Positions 8,304 to 17,248 of a stretch of 37,188 bases of DNA are shown one piece after another. The DNA is from Mogibacterium sp. (GTDB lineage Bacteria; Bacillota; Clostridia; Peptostreptococcales; Anaerovoracaceae): contig JAFRJV010000086.1 in assembly GCA_017432075.1 (NCBI GenBank), forward strand, positions 1-37,188, read 5' to 3'. The first letter of the stretch is position 1. Every line of letters starts with the position of its first letter. The notes beneath the pieces were generated by a model. That model saw only the letters and a program-made list of their open reading frames with translations, was not told the origin of the DNA and did not search any database. The position numbers and the translations under genes are program-made.

Positions 8304-9734
8304 TTAATATAACGGTTCTGCCAGGCCGAAGTTTTCTTCATTCGTCTTCTTGGCCTGTTCTATCGCTTTCGGCAAGACCTCCAGCAGGTAATCGACTTCT
8401 TCCTCAGTGTTATATATACCGAAGCTAACTCGGATCATGCCCGGCGTGTTCATGTCTGAGCATTCTGCAAAATTCCTGACTGCTTCATCAGGCAGTCCGT
8501 ACAGTCTCCATACATATGGGTTCGCGCAGAACGCGCCGCGTCTTGTTGCGATACCGTAAGTATGGGACAGTTCCTCTGCTACCAGCTGGGAGTTTATATC
8601 GCTGAAGTTGAAAGTGATGACTCCGACACGATCGCTCAGATCCTCTGTATCTCCGTAAACTATCGAATTATCTATCTTTAGCAGCCCGTCGACAAGCTTC
8701 TGGTTCAAAGCTTTCTCATGTGCTTCTATATTGTCGAATCCGATCTCTTCAAGGATATCGATCGCCTTGCCCAGTCCTACGACACCCGGATAATTCGGTG
8801 AGCCGGCCTCGTAGCTCTTCGGTGCCTCAGCGTACTCTACCCAGTCATCACCTACGATATGTATCGTTCCTCCTCCGTAGAACTTCGGCATATGCGACAT
8901 CAGCTCGTCTGTCAGGCCGACTACAGCGCCGCCGCCGAACGGCGAGTACATCTTATGTGCGGAGAACACGAAGAAGTCGATGTTCTCATCTTCACTCTCT
9001 CCCATCATCGAGAACTTTCTGTGAGCCACTATCTGCGCTCCGTCGACGATGATCTTGGCGCCGTACTTATGTGCAAGCTTTGCGACCCTGTGAACGTCAG
9101 TGACATATCCCGTAACATTGGAAGCCGCCGTAACAGAAACGTATTTCACCTTGTTGTTCTTAAGCTGGTTCTCGATCTCGTCATACATTACGCGTCCCTG
9201 GTCGTCCACTTCCGCGTAGATGACCGTGCCGTTCTCACGCCATGGCAGGTCGTTGGAATGATGCTCTATGCGCGTTGTCAGGACCAGATCACTTTTCTTC
9301 TCGATCAGTGCTGATGCCAGCTTGTTCAGACCGTCCGTTGTGTTGTTGATGTAAAAGACGGTATATTTCTCCGGATCTGCTCCCACAAATTCCAGGACTT
9401 TGTCCCTTGTATTATTATAAAGGTCTGTCGAATAGTCTGACTTAGGAGAAAATCCCCTTCCGATCGATCCGTACTTCTTAAGCTGCTCATCGATCTCGTC
9501 CACGACAGGCTGAAGTGCCGGTGTAGTCGCAGCATTGTCGAAATTCGTTACGGCTATCTTTTTACCGTTTTCGAGTTCCATCTTTTCATCGAGACCGACC
9601 ACCTGATCCCTGATGTTATCGATCGTGTATCCGCCTCCGGCTGATGAAGCCGGGGTCTGTCCGCATGCACTTAACATGCAGATGATCAGGATCAGTACCA
9701 AAAGTACGGTTAAGCTTTTTTTACTTCTCTTCAA
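8304..9734 (-). CDS. Predicted lipoprotein class V aminotransferase / SufS-like PLP enzyme
   Basis: 476 aa from a TTG at 9734 with AAAAGGGGG five bases ahead; an ATG at 9764 has no ribosome site. The first 24 residues form a lipoprotein signal: MKRSKK, a hydrophobic core, and lipobox LSAC (Cys24). The rest is a full class V PLP fold with DNAATT near 66-71, EHHSND (158-162), DGAQ (231-234) and SAHK (Lys261, Schiff base). A Cys lies at 403 in RRGAFCA, where SufS-type desulfurases have their catalytic Cys (R-x-G-x-x-C-A). So the cofactor lysine and sulfur-carrying Cys are both kept, yet the protein appears to be exported and tethered outside the membrane. This is very unusual for a PLP enzyme. 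Substrate unknown. It heads the operon with a PBP and a hydrogenase. Confidence 0.85.
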   Translation of the reverse strand: MKRSKKSLTVLLVLILIICMLSACGQTPASSAGGGYTIDNIRDQVVGLDEKMELENGKKIAVTNFDNAATTPALQPVVDEIDEQLKKYGSIGRGFSPKSDYSTDLYNNTRDKVLEFVGADPEKYTVFYINNTTDGLNKLASALIEKKSDLVLTTRIEHHSNDLPWRENGTVIYAEVDDQGRVMYDEIENQLKNNKVKYVSVTAASNVTGYVTDVHRVAKLAHKYGAKIIVDGAQIVAHRKFSMMGESEDENIDFFVFSAHKMYSPFGGGAVVGLTDELMSHMPKFYGGGTIHIVGDDWVEYAEAPKSYEAGSPNYPGVVGLGKAIDILEEIGFDNIEAHEKALNQKLVDGLLKIDNSIVYGDTEDLSDRVGVITFNFSDINSQLVAEELSHTYGIATRRGAFCANPYVWRLYGLPDEAVRNFAECSDMNTPGMIRVSFGIYNTEEEVDYLLEVLPKAIEQAKKTNEENFGLAEPLY

Positions 9735-9779
9735 CACGGCCCCCTTTTTTCTGCATATACACAACGCATATACACAATA

Positions 9780-9788
9780 ATTATACCA
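9780..9788 (-). promoter_or_regulatory. Extended -10 promoter of the PLP lipoprotein-PBP-hydrogenase operon
   Basis: TGGTATAAT on the minus strand has the TGn extension and a perfect -10. It is 46 bases ahead of the TTG start, with only a poor -35 (TAATCA-like). Confidence 0.7.
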
Positions 9789-9821
9789 TATCGGACAGCA
9801 TATTGATTAACAGATAAAACA

Positions 9822-9861
9822 AACGACCGCCATTGCATTCACAGCATTAATGGCAGTCGTT
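9822..9861 (-). terminator. Terminator of the rpiB-like gene
   Basis: 13-bp inverted repeat (AACGACCGCCATT at 9822 with AATGGCAGTCGTT at 9849, one mismatch). On the minus strand it is followed by TTTGTTTTAT. It lies 28 bases past the stop. Confidence 0.75.
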
Positions 9862-9889
9862 CTGAGTTTATGTTGCGTTCTCCCGGCAG

Positions 9890-10351
9890 CTACTTTACCG
9901 GAACGCAGTGTTTATCGTTTATCTCGCAGACCTTATTGACTCTTCTACGATACTTTTCTTCCATCAGTGGTTCTGTTGTGAGCCAGGTCTTGACTATCTC
10001 CATTGACATGAGCCCGCCGATTATCTTGGCTCCGAGGCACAGGATATTTGAGTCAGTATGCTCTCTTGCAAGTGAAGCACACACAGGATCCTGGCAGACA
10101 GCGGCGTAGCAGCCGTTTATTTTATTTGCGATCAGAGCACTTCCATATCCGACGCCGTCGCAGAAGATCCCTCTGTCACACTCGCCTTTTGCAACTGCAA
10201 GAGCTGCAGGATATACAAAATCGGACAGATCGCATGATGCGTTATCATAAGTTCCGAAATCTTTTACTTCATGACCCTGCGAGATGAGATACGCCTTTAT
10301 CTCTTCTTTCATCTGTGTACCGGCATGATCATTAGCCATTGCAATTTTCAT
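9890..10351 (-). CDS. rpiB: RpiB/LacA/LacB-family sugar-phosphate isomerase
   Basis: 153 aa, starting at the ATG at 10351 with AAAGGAGG in front. The longer open frame upstream is not coding. Family hallmarks: NDHAG near the N-terminus, ANKINGCYAAV, and a REHTDSN segment before LCLGAKIIGG. Classical RpiB carries its catalytic Cys in GxxxCGTG. Here the aligned stretch is GIFCDGVGYG, which puts Asp at the Cys position, a Cys one residue earlier, and Val for the Thr. Isomerisation of an aldose/ketose phosphate is likely, but ribose-5-phosphate may not be the substrate. It is a single-gene unit with its own promoter and terminator, divergent from the AI-2E-family transporter. Confidence 0.85.
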   Translation of the reverse strand: MKIAMANDHAGTQMKEEIKAYLISQGHEVKDFGTYDNASCDLSDFVYPAALAVAKGECDRGIFCDGVGYGSALIANKINGCYAAVCQDPVCASLAREHTDSNILCLGAKIIGGLMSMEIVKTWLTTEPLMEEKYRRRVNKVCEINDKHCVPVK

Positions 10352-10375
10352 AATACGCCCTCCTTTTTTTCTTTG

Positions 10376-10404
10376 AATATATCCGACTCTGCGTCCCGCG
10401 TCAA
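10376..10404 (-). promoter_or_regulatory. Promoter of the rpiB-like gene
   Basis: On the minus strand TTGACG (10404-10399), a 17-base spacer and TATATT (10381-10376) match the vegetative consensus well. It lies about 25 bases upstream of the start codon. Confidence 0.75.
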
Positions 10405-10419
10405 ACAGAAAAAGAAATA

Positions 10420-10428
10420 TGCTATAAT
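10420..10428 (+). promoter_or_regulatory. Extended -10 promoter of the AI-2E-family transporter
   Basis: TGCTATAAT has a perfect -10 with the TGn extension and lies 45 bases ahead of the ATG at 10474. The place for a -35 (10400-10405) overlaps the -35 of the divergent rpiB promoter. Confidence 0.7.
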
Positions 10429-10473
10429 GTTCCCATCGGCCACAAACATGTTGAATAACCGGGGCGGGGAAAA

Positions 10474-11568
10474 ATGAAAAAACTGGACAAGTATTATAAC
10501 GAGGAATACACAAAAAAAGCGTTCTATGTGGTAACAACAGCACTCATAACTTTTGTTCTGGGACTTATCATATATTATCTGGCAGGAAAGACCGGTACGG
10601 CACTGTCATTCGTTTCAGGTGTCCTGAAGCCACTTATTCTGGGACTTGTATTTACTTATCTTCTGAGTCCTGTTGTGAAGAATCTTGAATCCAAACCATT
10701 CAGCGGAATCAGGAATCCTGCTACAAGAAAAGTCGCGGCAGTCGTGTCGACCTTCATCATCGTGCTGATGGCTCTCGGTCTTATTCTGGGGATATTAGCC
10801 GTTACTGTCACAAAGAGTCTGTCTGCATTCAACCCCGCAGAATTCAAAGAGTACCTTCTTGTTTTAGCCGACCAGTTCTCAAAATTCTGGACTACAATAG
10901 AGAAGCAGCTGGCAAGCATGAATATCAACCTCGGAAGTGGCGGAGTCTGGCTGGGCAAGATCTTCAATGGCGTCAAAAACGGTGCATCCACACTTCTGTT
11001 TGCCGTGATATTTGCAGTCTATTTCCTTCTTGACGAGAAGATCTTCCAGTACTGGGCTGACGTTCTCAAAGTCTTCGCGAATGAAAAGACCCGCGACAGG
11101 CTCCATGTGCTCTCAGCTGATGCAAACAGAGTATTCTCGGGCTATATCAGGGGACAGTCAATGGATGCAGCCATAGTCGGATCACTGGTCTCCATTGCTC
11201 TTCTTATTGCGGGAGTTCCTTATGCGGTGGTAATAGGTATCCTCACCGGACTCGGCAACCTGGTGCCTTATGTAGGCCCGGTCGTAGGTTTCGGATCACT
11301 CATAATAGTATGTCTTGCAGAAGGCTCGTTCATGCATCTGCTCATCGGCGGTATAATCCTTGCAGCTGTAATGTTCATTGACGGCAATATAATCAATCCG
11401 AGAATGCTCAGCAGCAATGTTGAAGTCCATCCGGTGCTGGTCATAATAGCCCTGCTTGCCGGAGGCAAGATAGGCGGTGTAGTCGGAATGCTCGTAGCCG
11501 TGCCGGTAGCAGCATTGTTAAAGCTGCAGTTTGAGAGATATGTAGAGAAAAGAAAGGCGCTGCAGTAA
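10474..11568 (+). CDS. AI-2E family transporter
   Basis: 364-aa polytopic membrane protein with about eight hydrophobic segments. The motif GLGNLVPYVGPVVG and the C-terminal DGNIINPRMLSSN-EVHPVLVI-ALLAGG stretch are the signature of the AI-2E/UPF0118 family. The name comes from a proposed autoinducer-2 exporter. Most members are uncharacterised and some are Na+/H+ antiporters, so the substrate is open. The ribosome site GGGGCGGGG is five bases before the ATG. It is monocistronic, and its stop codon lies in the loop of the terminator hairpin. Confidence 0.93.
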   Translation: MKKLDKYYNEEYTKKAFYVVTTALITFVLGLIIYYLAGKTGTALSFVSGVLKPLILGLVFTYLLSPVVKNLESKPFSGIRNPATRKVAAVVSTFIIVLMALGLILGILAVTVTKSLSAFNPAEFKEYLLVLADQFSKFWTTIEKQLASMNINLGSGGVWLGKIFNGVKNGASTLLFAVIFAVYFLLDEKIFQYWADVLKVFANEKTRDRLHVLSADANRVFSGYIRGQSMDAAIVGSLVSIALLIAGVPYAVVIGILTGLGNLVPYVGPVVGFGSLIIVCLAEGSFMHLLIGGIILAAVMFIDGNIINPRMLSSNVEVHPVLVIIALLAGGKIGGVVGMLVAVPVAALLKLQFERYVEKRKALQ

Positions 11569-11577
11569 GCAGCGCCT
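11555..11577. terminator. Bidirectional terminator overlapping the transporter's 3' end
   Basis: AGGCGCTGC (11555-11563), loop AGTAA, GCAGCGCCT (11569-11577): a perfect 9-bp stem with the TAA of the transporter in the loop. The plus side has a modest CTCTTTC tail. The minus side has TTCTTTTCTC, so it also serves the surface-protein gene ending at 11613. Confidence 0.85.
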
Positions 11578-11612
11578 CTTTCAACAGCTGTCCGCCGGAG
11601 TCATTCCCGGCA

Positions 11613-14600
11613 TTATTTTTTTGGAGTCTTGACAGTCTTGCGTGAAGACCACTTACCTACGTACTTGACACTGCCGACATATCTGATCGCACGCACCTTG
11701 ACGTAGTACTTCGTGTTCTTCTTCAGGCCGCTGACTTTTACGGAAGACTTGCTCTTTCCGGCTGTCTTCATCTTGGTATCTGCTGCTCCGAACGCTGTGT
11801 TCGGGCATACCCATATCTCATACTTAGTAGCTTTTGATTTCTTCAGCTGCGCTTTTGTAAACTTAGTCCACTTCACTGTGATCGAAGTCTTTTTCGCTGC
11901 CGGCTTTTTGACGCCCTTGATCTTAGGGATCTTGCTGTCAGGTATACCCTGACGGGTCTGCTCAGCGTTGTAATCTCCCTGTGCCTTTGTCAGAGCGCTT
12001 TTCGCAGCGTTTGCCCTGTCAGCTGCTGTCGTTTTCACAGCATTTGCATCCGTCACAGCCTTTTCAGCCGCCTTATATGCATCAGAATCTTCGCCATATC
12101 CGGCCGCCTTGATGGCCTCGAGTGCTGCATTTGCAGCATCCACTGCCTGCTGCGCTGCCTTTTCGGCATCTGCTGCTGCAGTTACTGCCGTCTGTGCCTT
12201 GCTGACAGCATCTGCCGTTCCCGGAGCTGCACTGCTTGCAGCTGCCTGCGCTGTCTCTGCTGCTTTATTTGCTGCTTCAGCAATGGCAATGGCAGCTTCT
12301 GCATCTGCTATGATCTCATCAGTATTTATTTCATCGATCCTTATAAGATCAAACGACTCGTATGTGCCGTAGTATGGTGACTGTCCTTCAAGTTTGCAGA
12401 AATATACACCTGCCTCTGTCGGGAATTCGTCCAGCCATGCTGCTCCATCCTTCGGGCCCCATGCACCCTCTCCTCCATAAGCTGTCTTATCGAACTCCTG
12501 CTCAAGATATCTCGCCTTGAAGTATTTCGCATCGATCGTCTTGTCTCCGGCTTTTACTGAAGGTTCAAGTTTCACTCCCTTAGGTACAACATAGAACCAG
12601 TCATCGTATGGTGTCGAATCTATCTGCTCCAGTTTACGGTATTTCTCATCAAATGAAGCGTCATAATACATTGAAGGGAATGGATGCTCTCCATCAGGTC
12701 TGAATTCGGAGTACCCGATATCGCCTATCGTACCGTCATCCAGCAGTACTACTACGCACACAAGACCGTTTTCACCGGTATATTTACTGCCCTCAGCCGG
12801 TTTGATAAGACAGGTATATGTACCCGGTGTTGTCGGGAATGTATCATACTCTTCATTTGTGTACTCGTTTACATAACTGACGACATAGTCCTCGCCTTCA
12901 GTAAGCGTTTTGCCTGCCATCTTCACTGTAGGCGTTGCAGTTGTACCTTTCTCAAAGTGGTAGTAATTTCTCTGCGGATGAGGTCCTGCACTCGTGTCAC
13001 GGCCTTCGAAGTACACTTCCGGACCGAATGGATCAAGTGAAGTATCACTGTACAGATCGATCCATGGCGTTCCCTCGGTCTCTCCCTCAAGTCCGATCGC
13101 TTCGCCGGCTGCATTTACGGCAGCGGTCACATAGTATGTTGACTCGCCATTGCCATAATATGTAAATACCCCGTCAGTTACTTCAATTACCTTTTGCTCA
13201 TGAGCGTCTTCATCAAAGTAGCTTCTGAAGATCTTAAGGTCATAATAATCCGGATCGAGAACCTTCCCATCATGAACTATGTCGACCTCGCCGGCTGCCG
13301 GCAATGTGCTGCCCTCCGTGAAATCTCCGAACCGGCTCCAGCCATTGTCCGAATTCTTATATACGACCTCATAATGTCTGAGCTTCGGTTCCGCATAGCT
13401 GAACCAGTACTCTTTAGATGCATAAACATCTCCTTTATCAATGGTGCTTCCCGGCGCTTCAACTCTTATGTCGAACCTGTCATACTGATGAGCTGTTCTG
13501 GTTATAGAGATATGCGTGCCGTTTATAAGCTCTCCGTGCTCTACAACACCATTACTGTCTTTAATGATGAAGCCGCCCTCGGAGAAGAGCCTGAACTGAA
13601 CATCACCGGTTATGTCCTCCTCGCCATGTGTCGTTGAGTATCTCACGACCTTCAGTTCAATGTCTGTTGACTCTCCTATGCCGAGGTCATCTATCCTGAC
13701 AGGTTCTATTTCTGTATAATCGGATGCAACGCCCAGACCGAAGGAGCTTTGTGTAAGGATCTTGCCTCCTTTGGCCGCGCGGACTCCGATACCGAATCCC
13801 TCCCAGAAATCATCTCTGTCTTTTGGCGCCTTTAGTGTTATGTGCGCGATGGAGCTGTCTTCTGTATCGACATTGAGCTCAAAGAGTTCTTCATTGCCCC
13901 ATTCACAATACCATTCATAATCAGTTTCTACCTCTTCCTGTCTGTTTTCACCTTTCTCATCAAGATACTTATGAATCGCCTTGTCTGCTTTGAGATCTAT
14001 TGTATCGCCCGGCAGACCCGTATCTCTGCCGTCTGTGCTTTCGACATGCATTTCATAAATATCTGTAGTCACAGTCACTTTGAAGGTAAAGCTGCCGGTC
14101 TCTGCTTCATCTGAATCGACCCTGTAATTCACCTTGAATGTCACATCACCCAAAGCATCCGGATCAAGATCTTTCAGTTCTCTGATCCTGTAGTCATAAC
14201 GGAAATTGCTGCTGTCACCTTCATCAACTGCTTTTTTGAGAAGCGTTTTTCCACCGGATGTAGTCAGGTAATCCGGATCGAGGAATCCCGCACCATCTGT
14301 CACCTCAACAGACGTTACTTCGTACCATAAATCCTCTCCGTCAGGATGCTCGCTGTTCTCCACATGCATGTTTTCGTGTCCGTCGATGCAGTTATCCCAG
14401 CCAGGAAGCATCTCGAAATCACTGTAGTTGTAGTCGATCCATGGCTCTCTGACCCAAAGCTGCTGACTATAATCGCTGACCACATAGCCTGAACCCTTCA
14501 TTCTGAGCTGTGCCATGATGCTGATGTTCTGATCAGCGTAGTCTTTTAGTTTTTCACCGTTGAGGGTAATTGTTTTTCTGTCTCCGGATACAACATATTC

Positions 14601-17141
14601 ATTGCCTTCAGTCAGCTTGGTTTCCCATTCGAATATGTCGCATTCAGCTTCTTCATCGTATTTCCACTTGCCGGTACCTGCTTCATAAACGATATCGAAT
14701 TTTTCCATCCAATTGTCGCCTTCAAAGACATCACCTTTGATATCAATTGTTGTCGTACCGTCCGCAAACACTAAGTCTGTGTCATAGTCGAACCAGATAT
14801 CATAATTCCTCCAGTTGAAGCGGTATTCCTGCTCTGCACGCTGCTCGTTGTCTTCTGAGTCGTGCCATATTGCTGCGACCGTGAATCCGGTATCCCAGTC
14901 TCCGATCCTTGTCACTTTGAATGTATCGCCATGCGTCAGCTGGTTGTCTCGTACACTGACGTCTTCATACTCTTCGCCGTCCTCTTTGTACTTTTCTTTT
15001 ATCTCGACTGCATTTTCATCGAAAAACCAGGTAAACTCTGCGCCGTCTACCGGCTCATATCCGCCGTTCTGCTGGTTATAGTCGGCAGAATACCTTCTGA
15101 CTTCAAATTTCATATAGTCAGTCGAATCCCCGACGTCAAGGTCTTCGATAGCGGTCGGATATATTGCAGTGTATTCGTTATGGCACCGGAATTCCTTCCA
15201 GACAGAAGCCAGGACCTCATCATTATCTTTGTCTGCCAGAATGACTCTGACGTAAAACTCATCATGATCCTGTTCGCCTGTTAACGCTTTGAAAGTCAAT
15301 GTTCCTTTTGCAGGATCCCCGCTGCTGATTTTGAAATCCGCAAATTCACTTTTCACTCCCTGTTCAGGTACAACGGTCCATTCACTCTCAGCAGGCTCAT
15401 GGCGTCTGTTGGTCTCCTCGCTCATCTCCGCACCGATGGCATACGACCATCTGTATGCCAGATCCTCGGAGTCATCATGATAGTCACCATTTTCATCGTA
15501 ATACTTGTGCTTTGCAGGAGCTGTCATATCAAAGCTGTGGCCTGGCAGTCCATCATACCTGTTGTCATCGCTGTTGAGATCGATTTCGTATATCTCAGGA
15601 GCAATGTTGAGTGTGATGGTATATGACTGCTCGTCCCCGCTCAGGTCCTTATATGTGATTTGTAATTTAACAGGTCCGGAATCATAATCGAAGTCCTCTG
15701 ACCAGTCTTTGATCCGGTAATTCCAGTTATCACCATCTCTCTGCAGGTAACCGTCATCATCGATATCAGCTTCAAGAAGCTCCGCGCCGTGTGTTACCCT
15801 TACGCTCAGCACCTCGAAATCACCTTCGATGCCTTCAGGATGCTGTGAGCTTTCTTCGCGTGCCCATCTGTATCTGTCCAGGGATCCGTCCCAGCCCGGA
15901 AGCATATCACGGTCACCCTCAAGATCGTAATCATAATAGGATTCTCTGACCTCGAAGGAAGCGAGGCCTCTTGCAACCAGGTCCTCCCCGTTAACAAGAT
16001 CTATCTTCAGATCGAGCCACGCACCTCTTCCTACTGCGTCTAAAACGGCCGCGCCGTCAAGTACGAGTTTGCCCGTGCCGGCGTTATATTCATAGCAGTC
16101 ATCGCTCAGTTCAAAGTCAAAGACCGTATTGCCCCAGTCAGTATTTGCAGTACCACTGAGTTTTATGTCTCCGGACAATCCATCCGGGATGTTGAGCCTG
16201 AGTTCTTTAGTGCCATCAGACCACAGCGCATCGTTGCTGTAATCAACATTAAAAGGTGAGTAATCGATGATATCGAACAGTGCACGCCCATGACCTGAAT
16301 AATCGCCTGTCCCGTCTATAGTGATGAAGTAATGACCCGGTTCCGTCGGCATCCCGTCGAGTTTATGCTCATCGTCCTCGGCAAGATACTCCCACCATTC
16401 TCTGATTCTGCCGCTTTCGTCTGTAACGTTCTCGTCAGGGTCATATGCGGTCTCATAATAAGTAAGAATGTAGTCTGTGCCATCCTTCAGCAGGTTTTCC
16501 GGAGCATCGATCGCCGCTACCGTAGGAGCAGCGATATCGCCGGCACTGATCCAGAACCTGTCGCGCATGCGCCAGCTGTCCTTCACTGCATTGTCAAAGT
16601 TTACGACCGCACCCATAAACTGAAGCGAATGCTTATCTCTGATGATGAAGTATCCTGCTTCTTCATCAGTCTCTCCGGTCAGTCCGCTGCCTTCGGCAGC
16701 TACCGCTGTGACATAATACTCAGTATAAGCATAACCGCCATCCAGGTCCTCCTGCAGGACTCCGAAAGGCGGTTCGATTTCTTCCCTGACTACATCGTCA
16801 ATGGTCTCATCATATTTGTTATAAGTAAATTTCAGCTCATAATTTTCGGCATCAATCACCTTGCCGTCATGCATTACAGCTATACCCAATTCATCAAGAG
16901 AAAGAATCTCGTCTGCATATTTGCTGTCGACCGAGTAATACGGGACCTCGCCGTTATAATACGGGGCATCGAAGTCTATCCAGCAATCTTCAAGACGGAT
17001 CTCTTCTTCAGCAGACGTATCGCCTGTCTGATCATCGAATGCATAAGCCATTCCCGGTGTGTACGCAACAGTAATAAGCGCGCACAGCACAAGTGCTATG
17101 ATTCGACGAATAATACTTCCGTTTACATTATTGTCCCACAT
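11613..17141 (-). CDS. Giant secreted surface protein, A-B-B'-A' modules, Ala-rich stalk and Fn3 domain
   Basis: About 1842 aa from the ATG at 17141, which has AAGGAG upstream. A signal peptide (hydrophobic core IIALVLCALITVAY, cleavage near AYAF) leads to an acidic exported protein. Module A (about 16990-16250) reappears as A' (about 13390-12690); both hold HDGKV-(I/L)D followed by a Tyr-rich stretch, a DY-(I/V)-(L/V)-(S/T)Y segment and a TPG-(H/T)Y turn. Module B (about 16250-14800) reappears as B' (about 14800-13390); both hold a Y-(D/E)-MLPGWD motif, then IYE(I/M) and GLPG. An Ala-rich coiled-coil-like stalk (about 12310-11960) and a Lys-rich Fn3-like domain (about 11910-11620) close the protein. 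No LPxTG or other sorting signal is visible, so attachment may rely on the basic C-terminus. Ligand unknown. Confidence 0.85.
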   Translation of the reverse strand: MWDNNVNGSIIRRIIALVLCALITVAYTPGMAYAFDDQTGDTSAEEEIRLEDCWIDFDAPYYNGEVPYYSVDSKYADEILSLDELGIAVMHDGKVIDAENYELKFTYNKYDETIDDVVREEIEPPFGVLQEDLDGGYAYTEYYVTAVAAEGSGLTGETDEEAGYFIIRDKHSLQFMGAVVNFDNAVKDSWRMRDRFWISAGDIAAPTVAAIDAPENLLKDGTDYILTYYETAYDPDENVTDESGRIREWWEYLAEDDEHKLDGMPTEPGHYFITIDGTGDYSGHGRALFDIIDYSPFNVDYSNDALWSDGTKELRLNIPDGLSGDIKLSGTANTDWGNTVFDFELSDDCYEYNAGTGKLVLDGAAVLDAVGRGAWLDLKIDLVNGEDLVARGLASFEVRESYYDYDLEGDRDMLPGWDGSLDRYRWAREESSQHPEGIEGDFEVLSVRVTHGAELLEADIDDDGYLQRDGDNWNYRIKDWSEDFDYDSGPVKLQITYKDLSGDEQSYTITLNIAPEIYEIDLNSDDNRYDGLPGHSFDMTAPAKHKYYDENGDYHDDSEDLAYRWSYAIGAEMSEETNRRHEPAESEWTVVPEQGVKSEFADFKISSGDPAKGTLTFKALTGEQDHDEFYVRVILADKDNDEVLASVWKEFRCHNEYTAIYPTAIEDLDVGDSTDYMKFEVRRYSADYNQQNGGYEPVDGAEFTWFFDENAVEIKEKYKEDGEEYEDVSVRDNQLTHGDTFKVTRIGDWDTGFTVAAIWHDSEDNEQRAEQEYRFNWRNYDIWFDYDTDLVFADGTTTIDIKGDVFEGDNWMEKFDIVYEAGTGKWKYDEEAECDIFEWETKLTEGNEYVVSGDRKTITLNGEKLKDYADQNISIMAQLRMKGSGYVVSDYSQQLWVREPWIDYNYSDFEMLPGWDNCIDGHENMHVENSEHPDGEDLWYEVTSVEVTDGAGFLDPDYLTTSGGKTLLKKAVDEGDSSNFRYDYRIRELKDLDPDALGDVTFKVNYRVDSDEAETGSFTFKVTVTTDIYEMHVESTDGRDTGLPGDTIDLKADKAIHKYLDEKGENRQEEVETDYEWYCEWGNEELFELNVDTEDSSIAHITLKAPKDRDDFWEGFGIGVRAAKGGKILTQSSFGLGVASDYTEIEPVRIDDLGIGESTDIELKVVRYSTTHGEEDITGDVQFRLFSEGGFIIKDSNGVVEHGELINGTHISITRTAHQYDRFDIRVEAPGSTIDKGDVYASKEYWFSYAEPKLRHYEVVYKNSDNGWSRFGDFTEGSTLPAAGEVDIVHDGKVLDPDYYDLKIFRSYFDEDAHEQKVIEVTDGVFTYYGNGESTYYVTAAVNAAGEAIGLEGETEGTPWIDLYSDTSLDPFGPEVYFEGRDTSAGPHPQRNYYHFEKGTTATPTVKMAGKTLTEGEDYVVSYVNEYTNEEYDTFPTTPGTYTCLIKPAEGSKYTGENGLVCVVVLLDDGTIGDIGYSEFRPDGEHPFPSMYYDASFDEKYRKLEQIDSTPYDDWFYVVPKGVKLEPSVKAGDKTIDAKYFKARYLEQEFDKTAYGGEGAWGPKDGAAWLDEFPTEAGVYFCKLEGQSPYYGTYESFDLIRIDEINTDEIIADAEAAIAIAEAANKAAETAQAAASSAAPGTADAVSKAQTAVTAAADAEKAAQQAVDAANAALEAIKAAGYGEDSDAYKAAEKAVTDANAVKTTAADRANAAKSALTKAQGDYNAEQTRQGIPDSKIPKIKGVKKPAAKKTSITVKWTKFTKAQLKKSKATKYEIWVCPNTAFGAADTKMKTAGKSKSSVKVSGLKKNTKYYVKVRAIRYVGSVKYVGKWSSRKTVKTPKK

Positions 17142-17200
17142 AATCTGCTCCTTAACTGTGACGACTGACATATGATTTGTTGTATAGACAGCCTTGAACA

Positions 17201-17214
17201 TTAACAATTGTTAA
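17201..17214. promoter_or_regulatory. 14-bp perfect palindrome (operator candidate)
   Basis: TTAACAATTGTTAA falls at the predicted transcription start of the surface-protein gene, just downstream of its -10. A second AT-rich palindrome, ATCAATTGAT, lies at 17267-17276. A dimeric repressor site is plausible. Confidence 0.45.
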
Positions 17215-17218
17215 GGTA

Positions 17219-17248
17219 ATTCTATATTCAATACATAGCATTCATCAA
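17219..17248 (-). promoter_or_regulatory. Putative promoter of the surface-protein gene
   Basis: On the minus strand TTGATG (17248-17243), an 18-base spacer and TAGAAT (17224-17219). The leader to the ATG at 17141 would be about 70 bases. Confidence 0.5.

Noticed and set aside
16332-17168. Long open frame on the plus strand antisense to the surface-protein gene
   Set aside because: No ribosome site, no recognisable domain, and it mirrors codon use of the real minus-strand gene. The same holds for 2384-3298, 4070-4705, 14862-15284, 18854-19717, 23111-23851, 24585-25238 and 33838-34533.
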